A stretch of 64,000 bases of DNA from Planococcus sp. MSAK28401 (GTDB lineage: Bacteria > Bacillota > Bacilli > Bacillales_A > Planococcaceae), in assembly GCF_018283455.1 (NCBI RefSeq), contig NZ_JAAMTH010000001.1:805501-869500 (forward strand). Reading direction: 5' to 3'. Within the stretch, counting starts at the first letter, position 1, and each line of letters starts with the position of its first letter. This document shows positions 44,989-53,575 of this stretch, one piece after another. The notes beneath the pieces were generated by a model that was not told the origin of the DNA, did no database searches, and saw only the letters and a list, made by a program, of their open reading frames with translations. The position numbers and the translations under genes were made by a program.

Positions 44989-46809
44989 ATGTGCAATCCG
45001 AAGATTACTTCCTCAAATTATAACACTGAACAAGCCGCATTTCCACTCGCTCTGGGAGAAGGAACTGGCGTTCCGCTATCCAAAAAAGCGAGTCCTACGT
45101 TCATTCCCTATAACAACCAACAAGGCTTTGCCATCTTTGATATACAAGATCTTGTGCCAGCCAACCATGTCGCCCGGGTCATCGACGAAATGGTGGAATT
45201 GATTGATGATGAGCTGTTTTTCGCGCACTATAAAGGCGGCGGAAGAAGCTCTTTCCATCCAAAGATGATGACCAAAGTTATCCTTTACGCTTATTCGAAG
45301 AAAATCTATTCTTCTCGAGGTATTGAAGAAACACTTACTGAACACATTCCGTCCATGTGGCTCGCAGCTGGCCAACAACCAGATCACCGAACGATTAACC
45401 GGTTCCGTTCGGACCACTTAAAAGCGATGATGGACTCCCTTTTTGAACAGATGATTCACCAGCTGATCGAACAGAACTACATCACTATGGAGCATTATTT
45501 TTTGGATGGCACCAAAATTGAAGCTGATGCCAATAAGTATTCATTCGTCTGGAAAAAAGCGACACAGAATTTCGAAGGCAAGTTGAAGGTAAAGATTGCC
45601 GAAACGATTCAGCATATCCATGAACTGGCCGCAGCTGAAGCGATTCCACTCAACGAACAGGTAGAAGAAGCAACGCCTGAACAGCTGGAAGAAATGGCGG
45701 AAGCCATGGAAGAACAGATTGACGCATTCACGGAAGCCCTTGATCTGGAAGACGATACCGAAAAACGAAAGCAACTCCGGTCCAAGCGCAGTGAGTGGAA
45801 AAAGCCGGTCAAAGCGATTCGCGAAGATTTCCTTCCGCGTCTGGAGAAATATAGTCAGTACCACGAGATCTTCGGTGATCGAAACAGCTTTTCGAAAACA
45901 GACCCGGATGCGACCTTTATGCGAATGAAAGATGATCACATGAAAAATGGTCAATTGAAAGCAGCTTATAATGTACAAATGGCCACAGAAAATCAGTTCA
46001 TTCTTTATTATTCGATACATCAGCGACCAACGGACACGCGCTGTTTTCTTCCGCATCTGGAGAAACTAGCGGCTTCCAGCCTGCCCATGCCGAAGACGGT
46101 CATTGCCGATGCAGGCTATGGCAGTGAAGAGAATTACCTGTATGCGTTGGGCGATGAAAAAGAGCCGCATTTCGACTTTCTCATTCCATATGGAATGTAT
46201 CTGAAGGAAAAATCAGCGAGTTACAAGAAGAATATCAAACACGCGAAAAATTGGACATACCTAGAGGAGGAAGATTGTTTCATCTGTCCGAATGGTCGGC
46301 GTGTCGCATTTAAAAAATACCTGAATAAAAAGAATGCCTCCGGTTACGAACAAAACTTAAAAATCTATGAATGCGAAGACTGTTCGGATTGTCCGTTAAA
46401 AGCCCTCTGCACGAAAGCAAAAGGCAACCGACAAGTCCAATGGAATCCCATTTATGAAGAAATGAAAGCGAAGGCCAAAGCAGCTCTTGAAGATGAAACG
46501 AAGACACAAATCTACGCCCAACGCAAAATTGACGTAGAAAGTGTGTTCGGTCATATCAAGGGCAATCGGTCGTTCCGCCGATTTCTCCTCCGGGGCTTAG
46601 AGAAAGTGCATACAGAGTTCGGGATTGTGGCATTGGCCCACAACCTCCTGAAAGTAGCCGGCATGCGCCGGCTACTTTCAGTGACCTCACCAATAAATGA
46701 AAAACAGACGGAGAAAAAGAAATTCTTTTTCTCCGTCTGCTTTATTTTAGGGGCTTATGGGACAGCCCCTTTTCATGTTAAAGGAAGTTTCGTTTTCCGC
46801 TATAATTAA
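44989..46809 (+). CDS. IS1182-family transposase
   Basis: 606 residues, ATG after GAAAGGA. The N-terminal DUF772-like region (PANHVARVIDEMVELID, FHPKMMTKVILYAYSKKIYSSRGIE) has a first Asp in YFLDGTKIEADANKY. A charged coiled-coil insert (~200-290) precedes the core Asp in VIADAGYGSEENY. The C-terminal domain has a cysteine cluster (CEDCSDCPLKALC) and the Glu in IDVESVFGHIKGN. The frame runs through two hairpins and the right terminal repeat, ending 40 bp past the element, so the last ~14 residues are host-derived. Confidence 0.92.
   Translation: MCNPKITSSNYNTEQAAFPLALGEGTGVPLSKKASPTFIPYNNQQGFAIFDIQDLVPANHVARVIDEMVELIDDELFFAHYKGGGRSSFHPKMMTKVILYAYSKKIYSSRGIEETLTEHIPSMWLAAGQQPDHRTINRFRSDHLKAMMDSLFEQMIHQLIEQNYITMEHYFLDGTKIEADANKYSFVWKKATQNFEGKLKVKIAETIQHIHELAAAEAIPLNEQVEEATPEQLEEMAEAMEEQIDAFTEALDLEDDTEKRKQLRSKRSEWKKPVKAIREDFLPRLEKYSQYHEIFGDRNSFSKTDPDATFMRMKDDHMKNGQLKAAYNVQMATENQFILYYSIHQRPTDTRCFLPHLEKLAASSLPMPKTVIADAGYGSEENYLYALGDEKEPHFDFLIPYGMYLKEKSASYKKNIKHAKNWTYLEEEDCFICPNGRRVAFKKYLNKKNASGYEQNLKIYECEDCSDCPLKALCTKAKGNRQVQWNPIYEEMKAKAKAALEDETKTQIYAQRKIDVESVFGHIKGNRSFRRFLLRGLEKVHTEFGIVALAHNLLKVAGMRRLLSVTSPINEKQTEKKKFFFSVCFILGAYGTAPFHVKGSFVFRYN
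46648..46740 (+). repeat. Two strong hairpins inside the 3' end of the transposase gene
   Basis: A perfect 15-bp stem CTGAAAGTAGCCGGC with its complement (46648-46681) is followed 24 bp later by a second stem CAGACGGAGAAAAAG with its complement (46706-46740), then a T-rich stretch. Both overlap the reading frame. Confidence 0.85.
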
Positions 46810-46838
46810 AGAAACCATAGTTATGGAAGGGGAAGCGC

Positions 46839-47774
46839 ATGAATCACCACATCGAACTCAAGTCCGAAAATCTCCATTCTTCATTTAATAAAGAATACAG
46901 ACCCATTTTAACAGTCCAATCGGGTGATACGATCGAAACGAGGACACCGGATATCCAATGGGGCTACTCAGCGCATAAGGGTGAAGAACAGGTCATCTAC
47001 AACTCGCGCGAAAACGAAGAACGACTTGGCCATCCGCTCATCGGGCCGATTGCCATTGAAGGCGCAAAGCCTGGAATGGTGCTCGAAGTGCGTATTAACC
47101 AAAACGTCCCTGGCTGGTACGGGCGCAATTGGGCGGGCGGCACGCCGGCTTGGCAAAATGAGAAACTCGGCATCGCGGACAGCGAACGCCTTCAAGTGGA
47201 CTGGACGTTGAACCGTGAGCAGATGACCGGCAAATGCACCTTGTCCGGCAAGGAATTCAGCGTCGCTTTATCGCCGTTTCTCGGGCTCATCGGCCTGGCG
47301 CTTGGGGAAGCTGGAACGCACCCCACTTCGCCGCCGTACCGGACGGGCGGCAATATCGATTGCAAGGAACTGGTCGAAGGCAGTTCGCTGTTTTTGCCGA
47401 TCGAAGTGGAAGGTGCGCTGTTGTCGTTCGGTGATGGCCACGCCGTACAAGGCGATGGCGAGAATTCTGGAACAGCGATTGAATGCCCGATGGATCTCGT
47501 CAATTTGACGGTTGTGCTTCATGAAGAGATGGAACTCCATATGCCAAAAGCCAAAACGCCAGCCGGCTGGGTAACATTCGGCTTCGATGAAGATTTGAAC
47601 GAAGCCGCAGCGGCGGCGCTCGATGAAATGGTCGGCTTGCTCCAGCAGTTTCATTCATTATCAAAAACGGAAGCGACCGCGCTCGCAAGCGTCGCTGTCG
47701 ACTTGCACGTCACACAGATCGTCAATGGGGTTAAAGGGGTACACGCCATTTTGCCGCACGGGGCGATTCGTTAA
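46839..47774 (+). CDS. Acetamidase/formamidase family protein
   Basis: 311-residue FmdA/AmdA-type amidohydrolase that releases ammonia from short amides. Family landmarks are NRGKEN-like early loop, HPLIGPIAIEGAKPGMVLEV, GGNIDCKELVEGSSLFLPIEVEGALLSFGDGHAVQGDGE and the late LHVTQIVNGVKGVHA. Metal ligands are presumably the Asp/His of FGDGHAVQGDGE. The ATG follows AAGGGGAAG. Monocistronic. Substrate inferred only from the family. Confidence 0.88.
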   Translation: MNHHIELKSENLHSSFNKEYRPILTVQSGDTIETRTPDIQWGYSAHKGEEQVIYNSRENEERLGHPLIGPIAIEGAKPGMVLEVRINQNVPGWYGRNWAGGTPAWQNEKLGIADSERLQVDWTLNREQMTGKCTLSGKEFSVALSPFLGLIGLALGEAGTHPTSPPYRTGGNIDCKELVEGSSLFLPIEVEGALLSFGDGHAVQGDGENSGTAIECPMDLVNLTVVLHEEMELHMPKAKTPAGWVTFGFDEDLNEAAAAALDEMVGLLQQFHSLSKTEATALASVAVDLHVTQIVNGVKGVHAILPHGAIR

Positions 47775-47783
47775 TAAGCCATA

Positions 47784-47832
47784 GCAAAAAGCTGTTCCAC
47801 AGATGCTAATTATCTGCGGAACAGCTTTTTTT
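47784..47832. terminator. Bidirectional intrinsic terminator
   Basis: AAAAAGCTGTTCC...GGAACAGCTTTTT stem-loop between convergent genes. Confidence 0.92.
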
Positions 47833-47846
47833 AATGAGCCTTCCTT

Positions 47847-48557
47847 TTACATCTTGATAGGGACACGCTTCGTCAAAATCTTCATGGCCAGGAATAGCAC
47901 GAGAATCATGGCGGCCGAGCCGAGTGCTGTCAGCCAGAAATCCGCTTCGAGCGGCTCATACGGCAACCAGTCCAGTGTGTAATTTCTAGGTTTCCACAAA
48001 TAATCGTTGAGGCCAAAGACGATGAACGTTAAGGCAATAAAGCCGAATCCGGCAATCCAGCGGAAGCGGTAATAGCCAATGCTGATGAGCCAGCCGGCTA
48101 AATAATAAGTTAGCACATTCAGGAACAGCGCAATAGCGGCAGCGGCCATGCCAGCTGTCGTCTCGAAAGCGATAGCGGTATCCAGTGCAACTGGTAATGA
48201 AATGACTTCTGCCAGCAAATGTTGAATGCCGTTGATGACAAGCGGCACCACTGTCAGGAACAAGGAGAGTCCAATCGCGGCAAGGGAGATACCGAAAAAG
48301 GAATCCCGGCGGCTGATCCCCTGCTGGATATGCCGGCCCATAAACGTATAGGCCGACATGATGCCAAGCACCAACATAAAGATATTCGTCGAGTACTGGG
48401 AGAAGGTGAAGAACCCTTCAATTGGGCTTGGTCCTCCATTTAGCCAAAAAATTCGGATTAAATGAATCACCAACAGAATGGAGAAAAACCATAGACTCCA
48501 TCGGATCATTTCGGAAAAAACAGCAGTTGCTACTTTCAGATAGCGGCGTGATGTCAT
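47847..48557 (-). CDS. ABC transporter membrane subunit
   Basis: 236 residues with six or seven hydrophobic spans. It lies 1 bp after the ATPase gene in a GntR-ATPase-permease operon like Bacillus ytrA/ytrB-type or bacteriocin-type exporters. No sequence motif names the substrate. TM helices have Trp-rich caps (NDYLWKPRNYTLDWLPYEP). Likely the transmembrane partner of the ATPase upstream. Confidence 0.75.
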   Translation of the reverse strand: MTSRRYLKVATAVFSEMIRWSLWFFSILLVIHLIRIFWLNGGPSPIEGFFTFSQYSTNIFMLVLGIMSAYTFMGRHIQQGISRRDSFFGISLAAIGLSLFLTVVPLVINGIQHLLAEVISLPVALDTAIAFETTAGMAAAAIALFLNVLTYYLAGWLISIGYYRFRWIAGFGFIALTFIVFGLNDYLWKPRNYTLDWLPYEPLEADFWLTALGSAAMILVLFLAMKILTKRVPIKM

Positions 48558-48558
48558 A

Positions 48559-49434
48559 TTAGTTCGCCTCCTCGGTTAAGTAGATAAACAGATCTTGCAG
48601 CGAGACGGGACCTATTTCCAGCCCTAAAGCTTGAGCTTCCCGGCGTTTCGATTCGTCCAGCTCTCCGTAGACCATGACAGATTTCGTGCCGCCGAGCTGC
48701 TGTTCGTTCAAGTGCTTCATATCTACCGTGAACGCCTCGACATCAGAGGCTGCGCCGGTCACTGATGCGCCCCGTGCTTCGAGTGTTTCATATGGTTCAT
48801 TCAATACAAGCTGGCCTTGGTCGATGATGACGACATGGTCGAACAAATAATCCATCTCCGACACTAAATGGGTCGATAGGATAAACGTTCGCGGATGTTC
48901 TTCCTGGTCTTTCAAGATTTCTTTATAGAAGATCTCGCGTGCCGGCGCATCCATACCAAGATAGGCTTCGTCGAAAATCGTCAACGGTGCGCGGCTGGCG
49001 AGCCCCATTACGACATTCATCGCAGATTGCATGCCTTTCGATAATTTATTGACGGGTTTGTTGACCGGCAGTTTGAAACGCTTAATCAATTGTTCTGCAT
49101 AGTCCATGTCAAAATGAGGACGGTAATGGGAGGCAAGTGCGATTAACTTCTTCGCTTTCTCGGTTTCTTCCTTATAGTCCTTATCGTAGACGAACGCCAC
49201 TTGCTCCATGTTCTCCGGATTCTCGAACACCGGAGAGCCGTCGACAAAGATGCCGCCGGATGTCGGTTCACGGAAAGCGGCAATCAGCGATAACAAAGAG
49301 GTCTTGCCGGCTCCGTTTCGGCCGATAAGGCCATGGATTTTGCCCGCTTCCAATGTCAGCGATACATCTTTCAAGGCTTCAAACTTTTTGAATTTCAATG
49401 TTACGTCATTGAGTTGGACTGAAGCTGCCATCAT
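48559..49434 (-). CDS. ABC transporter ATP-binding protein
   Basis: 291-residue ATPase. Walker A GRNGAGKTS is at residues 38-46, signature LSKGMQSA, Walker B LTIFDEAYLGMD, switch FILSTHL. The Walker B Glu is the usual catalytic residue, here followed by AYLGMD. The start overlaps the end of the GntR gene (ATGATG). It powers the membrane subunit encoded 1 bp downstream. YtrB/BcrA-like exporters act in stress from cell-wall antibiotics, so an efflux or envelope role is inferred. Confidence 0.9.
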   Translation of the reverse strand: MMAASVQLNDVTLKFKKFEALKDVSLTLEAGKIHGLIGRNGAGKTSLLSLIAAFREPTSGGIFVDGSPVFENPENMEQVAFVYDKDYKEETEKAKKLIALASHYRPHFDMDYAEQLIKRFKLPVNKPVNKLSKGMQSAMNVVMGLASRAPLTIFDEAYLGMDAPAREIFYKEILKDQEEHPRTFILSTHLVSEMDYLFDHVVIIDQGQLVLNEPYETLEARGASVTGAASDVEAFTVDMKHLNEQQLGGTKSVMVYGELDESKRREAQALGLEIGPVSLQDLFIYLTEEAN

Positions 49435-49805
49435 GCATCACGCCCTTTCGTGGATTTGATTAATTCGATGATTTCTTGTTCGGTGATACCTAGTTTTTCT
49501 GCTTCCTGTACTAGCCCAGTGACGTAATTATCGACAAATGCCTTTTTCCGCTGCTGGACCAAAGTTTTTTTTGCGCCTTCTGCTACAAACATGCCAATCC
49601 CTCGCTTCTTAAAAAGTATGCCTTCGTCGACAAGCTGGGTGATGCCTTTAGAGACGGTTGCGTGATTGATTTTGTAGAAATTGACCAATTGATTTGTTGA
49701 TGGGGCTTGGTCGCCTTCTTTTAATTGATCATTGACGATCTGGTCTTCGATCAATTCGCGGATCTGCAAAAACAGGGGCTTCGTTGAATCGGATGGGTTG
49801 ACCAT
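49431..49805 (-). CDS. GntR-family transcriptional regulator (YtrA subfamily)
   Basis: 124 residues. The N-terminal winged helix (PLFLQIRELIEDQIVNDQL, then PSTNQLVNFYKINHATVSKGITQLVDEG) is typical of short YtrA-type GntR regulators, with a short C-terminal dimerisation helix and no ligand-binding domain. It is first in the operon with the ABC transporter. A 32-bp dyad 28 bp upstream of its start is the likely operator, implying autoregulation. Confidence 0.92.
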   Translation of the reverse strand: MVNPSDSTKPLFLQIRELIEDQIVNDQLKEGDQAPSTNQLVNFYKINHATVSKGITQLVDEGILFKKRGIGMFVAEGAKKTLVQQRKKAFVDNYVTGLVQEAEKLGITEQEIIELIKSTKGRDA

Positions 49806-49832
49806 AAAAACACCTCCTTGGGTGAACTGGTA

Positions 49833-49864
49833 ATATGGTTATATACTTATGTGTATAACCATAT
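49833..49864 (-). promoter_or_regulatory. Operator-like dyad upstream of gntR-ABC operon
   Basis: Arms ATATGGTTATATAC (49833-49846) and GTGTATAACCATAT (49851-49864) with a 4-bp spacer and one mismatch. It probably overlaps the operon promoter and binds the GntR-type regulator. Confidence 0.85.
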
Positions 49865-49912
49865 ATCTTTAATGTTTATTTGTCAACAAAGTTGTCAGAA
49901 AAATTTCAGGCA

Positions 49913-49944
49913 TAAAAAAAGAGCCGCACAAGTGGCGGCTTTTA
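49913..49944 (-). terminator. Intrinsic terminator of the nifS gene
   Basis: AGCCGC/GCGGCT stem; the minus-strand copy ends in a run of seven T. It sits at the 3' edge of the cysteine desulfurase gene. Confidence 0.85.
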
Positions 49945-51075
49945 TGAATGGGGAACGAATTCAGACAGTGACTGTTCGACTAGCTGGATAAACTGGTCAA
50001 TCTCGTCGTTGCTGGTTTCTTTACGGAATGAAATCCGGACAAATTTTTTCGCGGCATCGCTTTCCGTTCCCATCGCAAGCATTGCAGACATCGCTTCACC
50101 ATAGCCGATCTTGCAGGCGGTGCCGGTGGAGATGGCGATCTGCGCGCGGTTGCAGGCGAGCATCATCCATTGCCCTTCAACATGCGGCAAAACAAGTCCA
50201 TGAATGAACGGAGATTTCGACTGTATGTCACCGGTCGCGATGACGCCTTCCGGCAAGTGTTCAATCAAATAGTCCTGGAGCTTGCGAGCGTGCTCATAGC
50301 TCTCAGGCTGTTCCATGATAGCGTGTTTCGCGGCGATCGTCGCAGAGACGATTCCCGGAACATCGATTGTTCCGGCGCGGAAACCACCTTGATGCGTCGT
50401 TCCCTCATAGACAGATTCCCAGTGGATGGACGGGTCAAGATAGGCAATGCCGACACCTTTAGGGCCGCCGATTTTATGCGCTGAACAAACAGCAGAAGCG
50501 ACGCCCCACAAGCTGATGTCGACCGGCAGTTTCCCGAAGCCCTGGACGATATCCGAGTGAAGCGGCACGCCGAAGTGGTTGGCGATCTTCGCACATTGTT
50601 CGAGCGGCTGGATAGCTCCCATTTCCGAATTGACGAGCTGCATGACGACGAGCGCCGTTTGCTCGTTGATGGATTGTTCGTAAGCATCCAAATCGATGTG
50701 CCCGAACCCATCGACCGGAACATAGGTGATGTCATAGCCTTCTTGCTCGAGTTCATGAAGCACCGATAGCACGGAAGCATGTTCGAGTTGTGTCGACACG
50801 ATTGAGCGGCAATTCCCGGGGCGTCCTTTTAATACCGAGCGAATGGCGAGCTGGTTCGCCTCTGAAGCGTTGCCAGTGAAATAAATGCCGTCTTGCCGCA
50901 CGTTGAGGAACTGTCCCCAAAGTCTCTTGCACGATGCGAGATAGTCTGCTGCAAGAGATCCTGCATCATGCAAACTTTGCGTATTGCCGAATGCGTTTTT
51001 AGCCGTTTCCACGTAGGCGTCAATCGCTTCTTTTCTCATCGGGGCGGTCGCCGCCGAATCCAAGTAAATCATCAT
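49942..51075 (-). CDS. nifS: Cysteine desulfurase (NifS-like) of the NAD cluster
   Basis: 377-residue PLP enzyme that takes sulfur from cysteine. The PLP-binding Lys201 is in SAHKIGGPKG, and the catalytic Cys321 is in STGTACKIG. As in Bacillus, it is divergent from nadBCA. The likely job is building the [4Fe-4S] cluster of quinolinate synthase NadA. The dyad between it and nadB probably regulates both. Confidence 0.9.
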   Translation of the reverse strand: MMIYLDSAATAPMRKEAIDAYVETAKNAFGNTQSLHDAGSLAADYLASCKRLWGQFLNVRQDGIYFTGNASEANQLAIRSVLKGRPGNCRSIVSTQLEHASVLSVLHELEQEGYDITYVPVDGFGHIDLDAYEQSINEQTALVVMQLVNSEMGAIQPLEQCAKIANHFGVPLHSDIVQGFGKLPVDISLWGVASAVCSAHKIGGPKGVGIAYLDPSIHWESVYEGTTHQGGFRAGTIDVPGIVSATIAAKHAIMEQPESYEHARKLQDYLIEHLPEGVIATGDIQSKSPFIHGLVLPHVEGQWMMLACNRAQIAISTGTACKIGYGEAMSAMLAMGTESDAAKKFVRISFRKETSNDEIDQFIQLVEQSLSEFVPHS

Positions 51076-51140
51076 TTCCCATCAACTTCTTTCCTTAGCC
51101 GAGTTTCTTCTTGTAATCACTGTATCTTTATGTCATTAAT

Positions 51141-51154
51141 AGTGTCAAGACACT
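51141..51154. promoter_or_regulatory. Candidate NiaR (niacin repressor) operator
   Basis: Perfect dyad AGTGTCAAGACACT between nifS and nadB. It matches my recollection of the TGTC-TTGACA-type NiaR motif of Bacillales NAD genes, read on either strand. The niaR gene itself is not in this window. Confidence 0.65.
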
Positions 51155-51173
51155 TGTAAAGAAGGTGTAAAGT

Positions 51174-52721
51174 TTGTTCGATGTTTGCATCATCGGGGGA
51201 GGCGTCGCCGGGCTCATGCTTGCGCGTTCGCTCCCTGATCATTATTCCATCGCAGTCGTCACGAAAGAACATGACGGGACGGGAAATACAAGCCTTGCGC
51301 AAGGTGGAATTGCCGCAAGCCTGAGTTTTGATGATCGTCCCGAATCTCATGCCACGGATACTTTGCTCGCCTCGGCAGATCACGCCGATGCTGGGCGCGT
51401 AGAAATTTTGGTCAATGAAGGATCGGAGCTCATGAAGAATTTGCTGAAGCACGGACTGCCATTCGATGGCGACGAACTCGGGAGGCCAGCGCTCGGCATG
51501 GAAGGCGCACACAGCCAGCGCCGAATCGTCCATGCAGGAGGCGACCAGACCGGCAAGATGCTCATGCACTATCTAATGGAAGAAACGTCCGGAAAAATCA
51601 CGCGTTTTGCTTTTCATCAAGCTTTGGAATTAAGGATGGAGAGCGGACGCTGCACCGGCGTGCTCGTTTCGGATCGGTCCGGAAAACGTTCGGTCGTTCA
51701 AGCACGCCACGTTGTCCTGGCGACAGGCGGCATCGGGCAATTGTACAGCGAAACATCCAATTCATCCGTTTCGACAGGCGACGGATTATCATTGGCGTAT
51801 CACGCAGGCGCTGTACTGGAAGATCTCGAATTTGTGCAATTCCATCCGACCGTCCTGACACTTGAATGCAAGTCGTGCGGGCTTATCTCGGAAGCAGTGC
51901 GCGGTGAAGGCGCTGTATTGGTTGCCGAAGATGGCAAGCGTGTCATGGACGGCATCCATCCGCTCAAGGAGCTCGCGCCGCGCGATGTTGTTGCCAGGGC
52001 AATCGAACGGCATTGGCAAACAGAAGGGCCGGTCTTTCTCGACGCCAGGGAGTTGGCTGATTTCCAACAGCGCTTTCCTTCGATTTACGACAATTGCCGG
52101 AATCATGGAATCGATCCAACGAAAGAGTTACTGCCGGTCCGTCCGGGCGCCCATTTTCATATGGGGGGCGTGAAGACGGATAGTTACGGCCAGACGTCCA
52201 TCCCAGGGCTTTATGCCGTCGGAGAAGTCGCGTCGACCGGCGTTCACGGCGCCAACCGCCTGGCGAGCAATTCATTGCTGGAAGGCTTGGTATTCGCTAG
52301 GCGACTTGCCGAGCGGATCAAGGAAGAGCCGCAATCATCCGAAAAGATAAGTTCAGCGCAAGCAGATCATGTGCCATGTACATATTTTCAAGGCATTGAT
52401 GAAAGCCAGCTTAAACGCAACATGACGGAAATGGCGGGAATCTTGAGAGAACCGTATGCGCTGCAGAACTTTTTACAAGGCCACCCTTTAAAAGCGTATG
52501 CGCTCGAGGATTATAAGGATGAAGCCATCGCGCAGATCCACCGCCAAACCTCTTGCAGCCTTATTGCGACTGCTGCTTTATTGCGGGAAGAAAGCAGGGG
52601 TGGCCATTACCGGATCGATATGCCTGAACCGAAAACCGAATGGGCCGGAAAAGTCATCGGCATTTCAAAAAGCGGCGTCCATTTAACGACACGACAAACG
52701 AAGATCAAGGAGACCATATAA
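51174..52721 (+). CDS. nadB: L-aspartate oxidase
   Basis: 515-residue flavoprotein that oxidises aspartate to iminoaspartate with FAD, the first step of quinolinate synthesis. FAD loop IIGGGVAGLM is at residues 6-15; TGNTSLAQGGIAAS, GAHFHMGGVKTDSYG and HGANRLASNSLLEGL are family landmarks. The start is a TTG with AAGGTG upstream; no ATG in frame is nearby. It overlaps the nadC start by 1 bp (TAATG). Confidence 0.93.
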   Translation: MFDVCIIGGGVAGLMLARSLPDHYSIAVVTKEHDGTGNTSLAQGGIAASLSFDDRPESHATDTLLASADHADAGRVEILVNEGSELMKNLLKHGLPFDGDELGRPALGMEGAHSQRRIVHAGGDQTGKMLMHYLMEETSGKITRFAFHQALELRMESGRCTGVLVSDRSGKRSVVQARHVVLATGGIGQLYSETSNSSVSTGDGLSLAYHAGAVLEDLEFVQFHPTVLTLECKSCGLISEAVRGEGAVLVAEDGKRVMDGIHPLKELAPRDVVARAIERHWQTEGPVFLDARELADFQQRFPSIYDNCRNHGIDPTKELLPVRPGAHFHMGGVKTDSYGQTSIPGLYAVGEVASTGVHGANRLASNSLLEGLVFARRLAERIKEEPQSSEKISSAQADHVPCTYFQGIDESQLKRNMTEMAGILREPYALQNFLQGHPLKAYALEDYKDEAIAQIHRQTSCSLIATAALLREESRGGHYRIDMPEPKTEWAGKVIGISKSGVHLTTRQTKIKETI

Positions 52722-53575
52722 TGAATCGCTTAAAAGCAGAACAAGCATTAACACAATTTCTACTTGAAGATATCGGAGACCGCGATGTCTCCTCTGTATT
52801 GTTCGATCGTACGGATACAGGCGAAGCACTTGTGCGCATGAAACAAAGCGGCGTCGTGGCAGGTCTCGATTGCTATGAATGGGGCTATCACCTGCTCGAT
52901 CAGTCAGTCGAAGTGGAATTATTGAAACAAGACGGCGACCGTGTAGAAACGGGAGAGGCGATCGTGAAAATTACTGGGCCTATCGCTTCGCTTCTAGCGG
53001 GGGAACGGACCTTATTGAATCTGATCCAGCGCATGAGCGGGGTTGCGACATTGACGGCGAAATGCGTAGAGGCATTGAACTCGGACCACACGCGCATCGT
53101 CGATACCCGCAAAACAACACCGGGACTGCGGATGTTCGAAAAATACGCGGTCCGCGCAGGCGGTGGTTTCAACCACCGAAACGGCTTGTACGATGCGGTC
53201 ATGCTCAAAGACAATCACATCGCAGCGGCCGGATCGATTACCGAAGCGGTAAAAAAAGTGCGCGACTCGCTGGGCCATATGACGATGATCGAAGTGGAAG
53301 TCGAAACGCAGCAGCAATTGATGGAAGCGATCGACGCGCGTCCTGACACGATCATGTTTGACAACCAGAAACCGGAAACGATCAGGCGCTGGGTGCAGCT
53401 TGTTCCGGAGACGATCCGTACGGAAGCGTCCGGCGGCATCGATCTCGAAAAGCTTTCCGAATACCGTAATACCGGCGTCGACGTCATTTCTATCGGCGCT
53501 TTGACGCATAGCGTATCGAATCTCGACATCAGCATGAATCTTTCCATATCCCCGAAGGAGGCAGTAATTTCATGA
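52721..53575 (+). CDS. nadC: Nicotinate-nucleotide pyrophosphorylase (carboxylating)
   Basis: 284 residues from the ATG at 52721, after AAGGAG; the in-frame reading from 52640 lies inside nadB. It converts quinolinate and PRPP to nicotinate mononucleotide. Landmarks are DIGDRDVSS, the PRPP/quinolinate-binding VDTRKTTPGLR, and RAGGGFNHRNGLYDAVMLKDNH. The end overlaps nadA by 4 bp (ATGA). Confidence 0.94.
   Translation: MNRLKAEQALTQFLLEDIGDRDVSSVLFDRTDTGEALVRMKQSGVVAGLDCYEWGYHLLDQSVEVELLKQDGDRVETGEAIVKITGPIASLLAGERTLLNLIQRMSGVATLTAKCVEALNSDHTRIVDTRKTTPGLRMFEKYAVRAGGGFNHRNGLYDAVMLKDNHIAAAGSITEAVKKVRDSLGHMTMIEVEVETQQQLMEAIDARPDTIMFDNQKPETIRRWVQLVPETIRTEASGGIDLEKLSEYRNTGVDVISIGALTHSVSNLDISMNLSISPKEAVIS

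Larger units (their letters stand above)
44707..46769 (+). mobile_element. IS1182-family insertion sequence, with a bcr-like repeat in its left end
   Basis: Apparent ends GGGGCTGTCCCAAAAG (44707) and the inverse of GGGGCTGTCCCATAAG (ending 46769) are inverted repeats with one mismatch. They enclose a ~606-residue transposase gene. No target duplication is visible. The left 280 bp hold a hairpin (44707-44752) and a bcr-like repeat (44774-44902). The left boundary is uncertain, because the same hairpin type occurs elsewhere without an IS. Confidence 0.65.
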
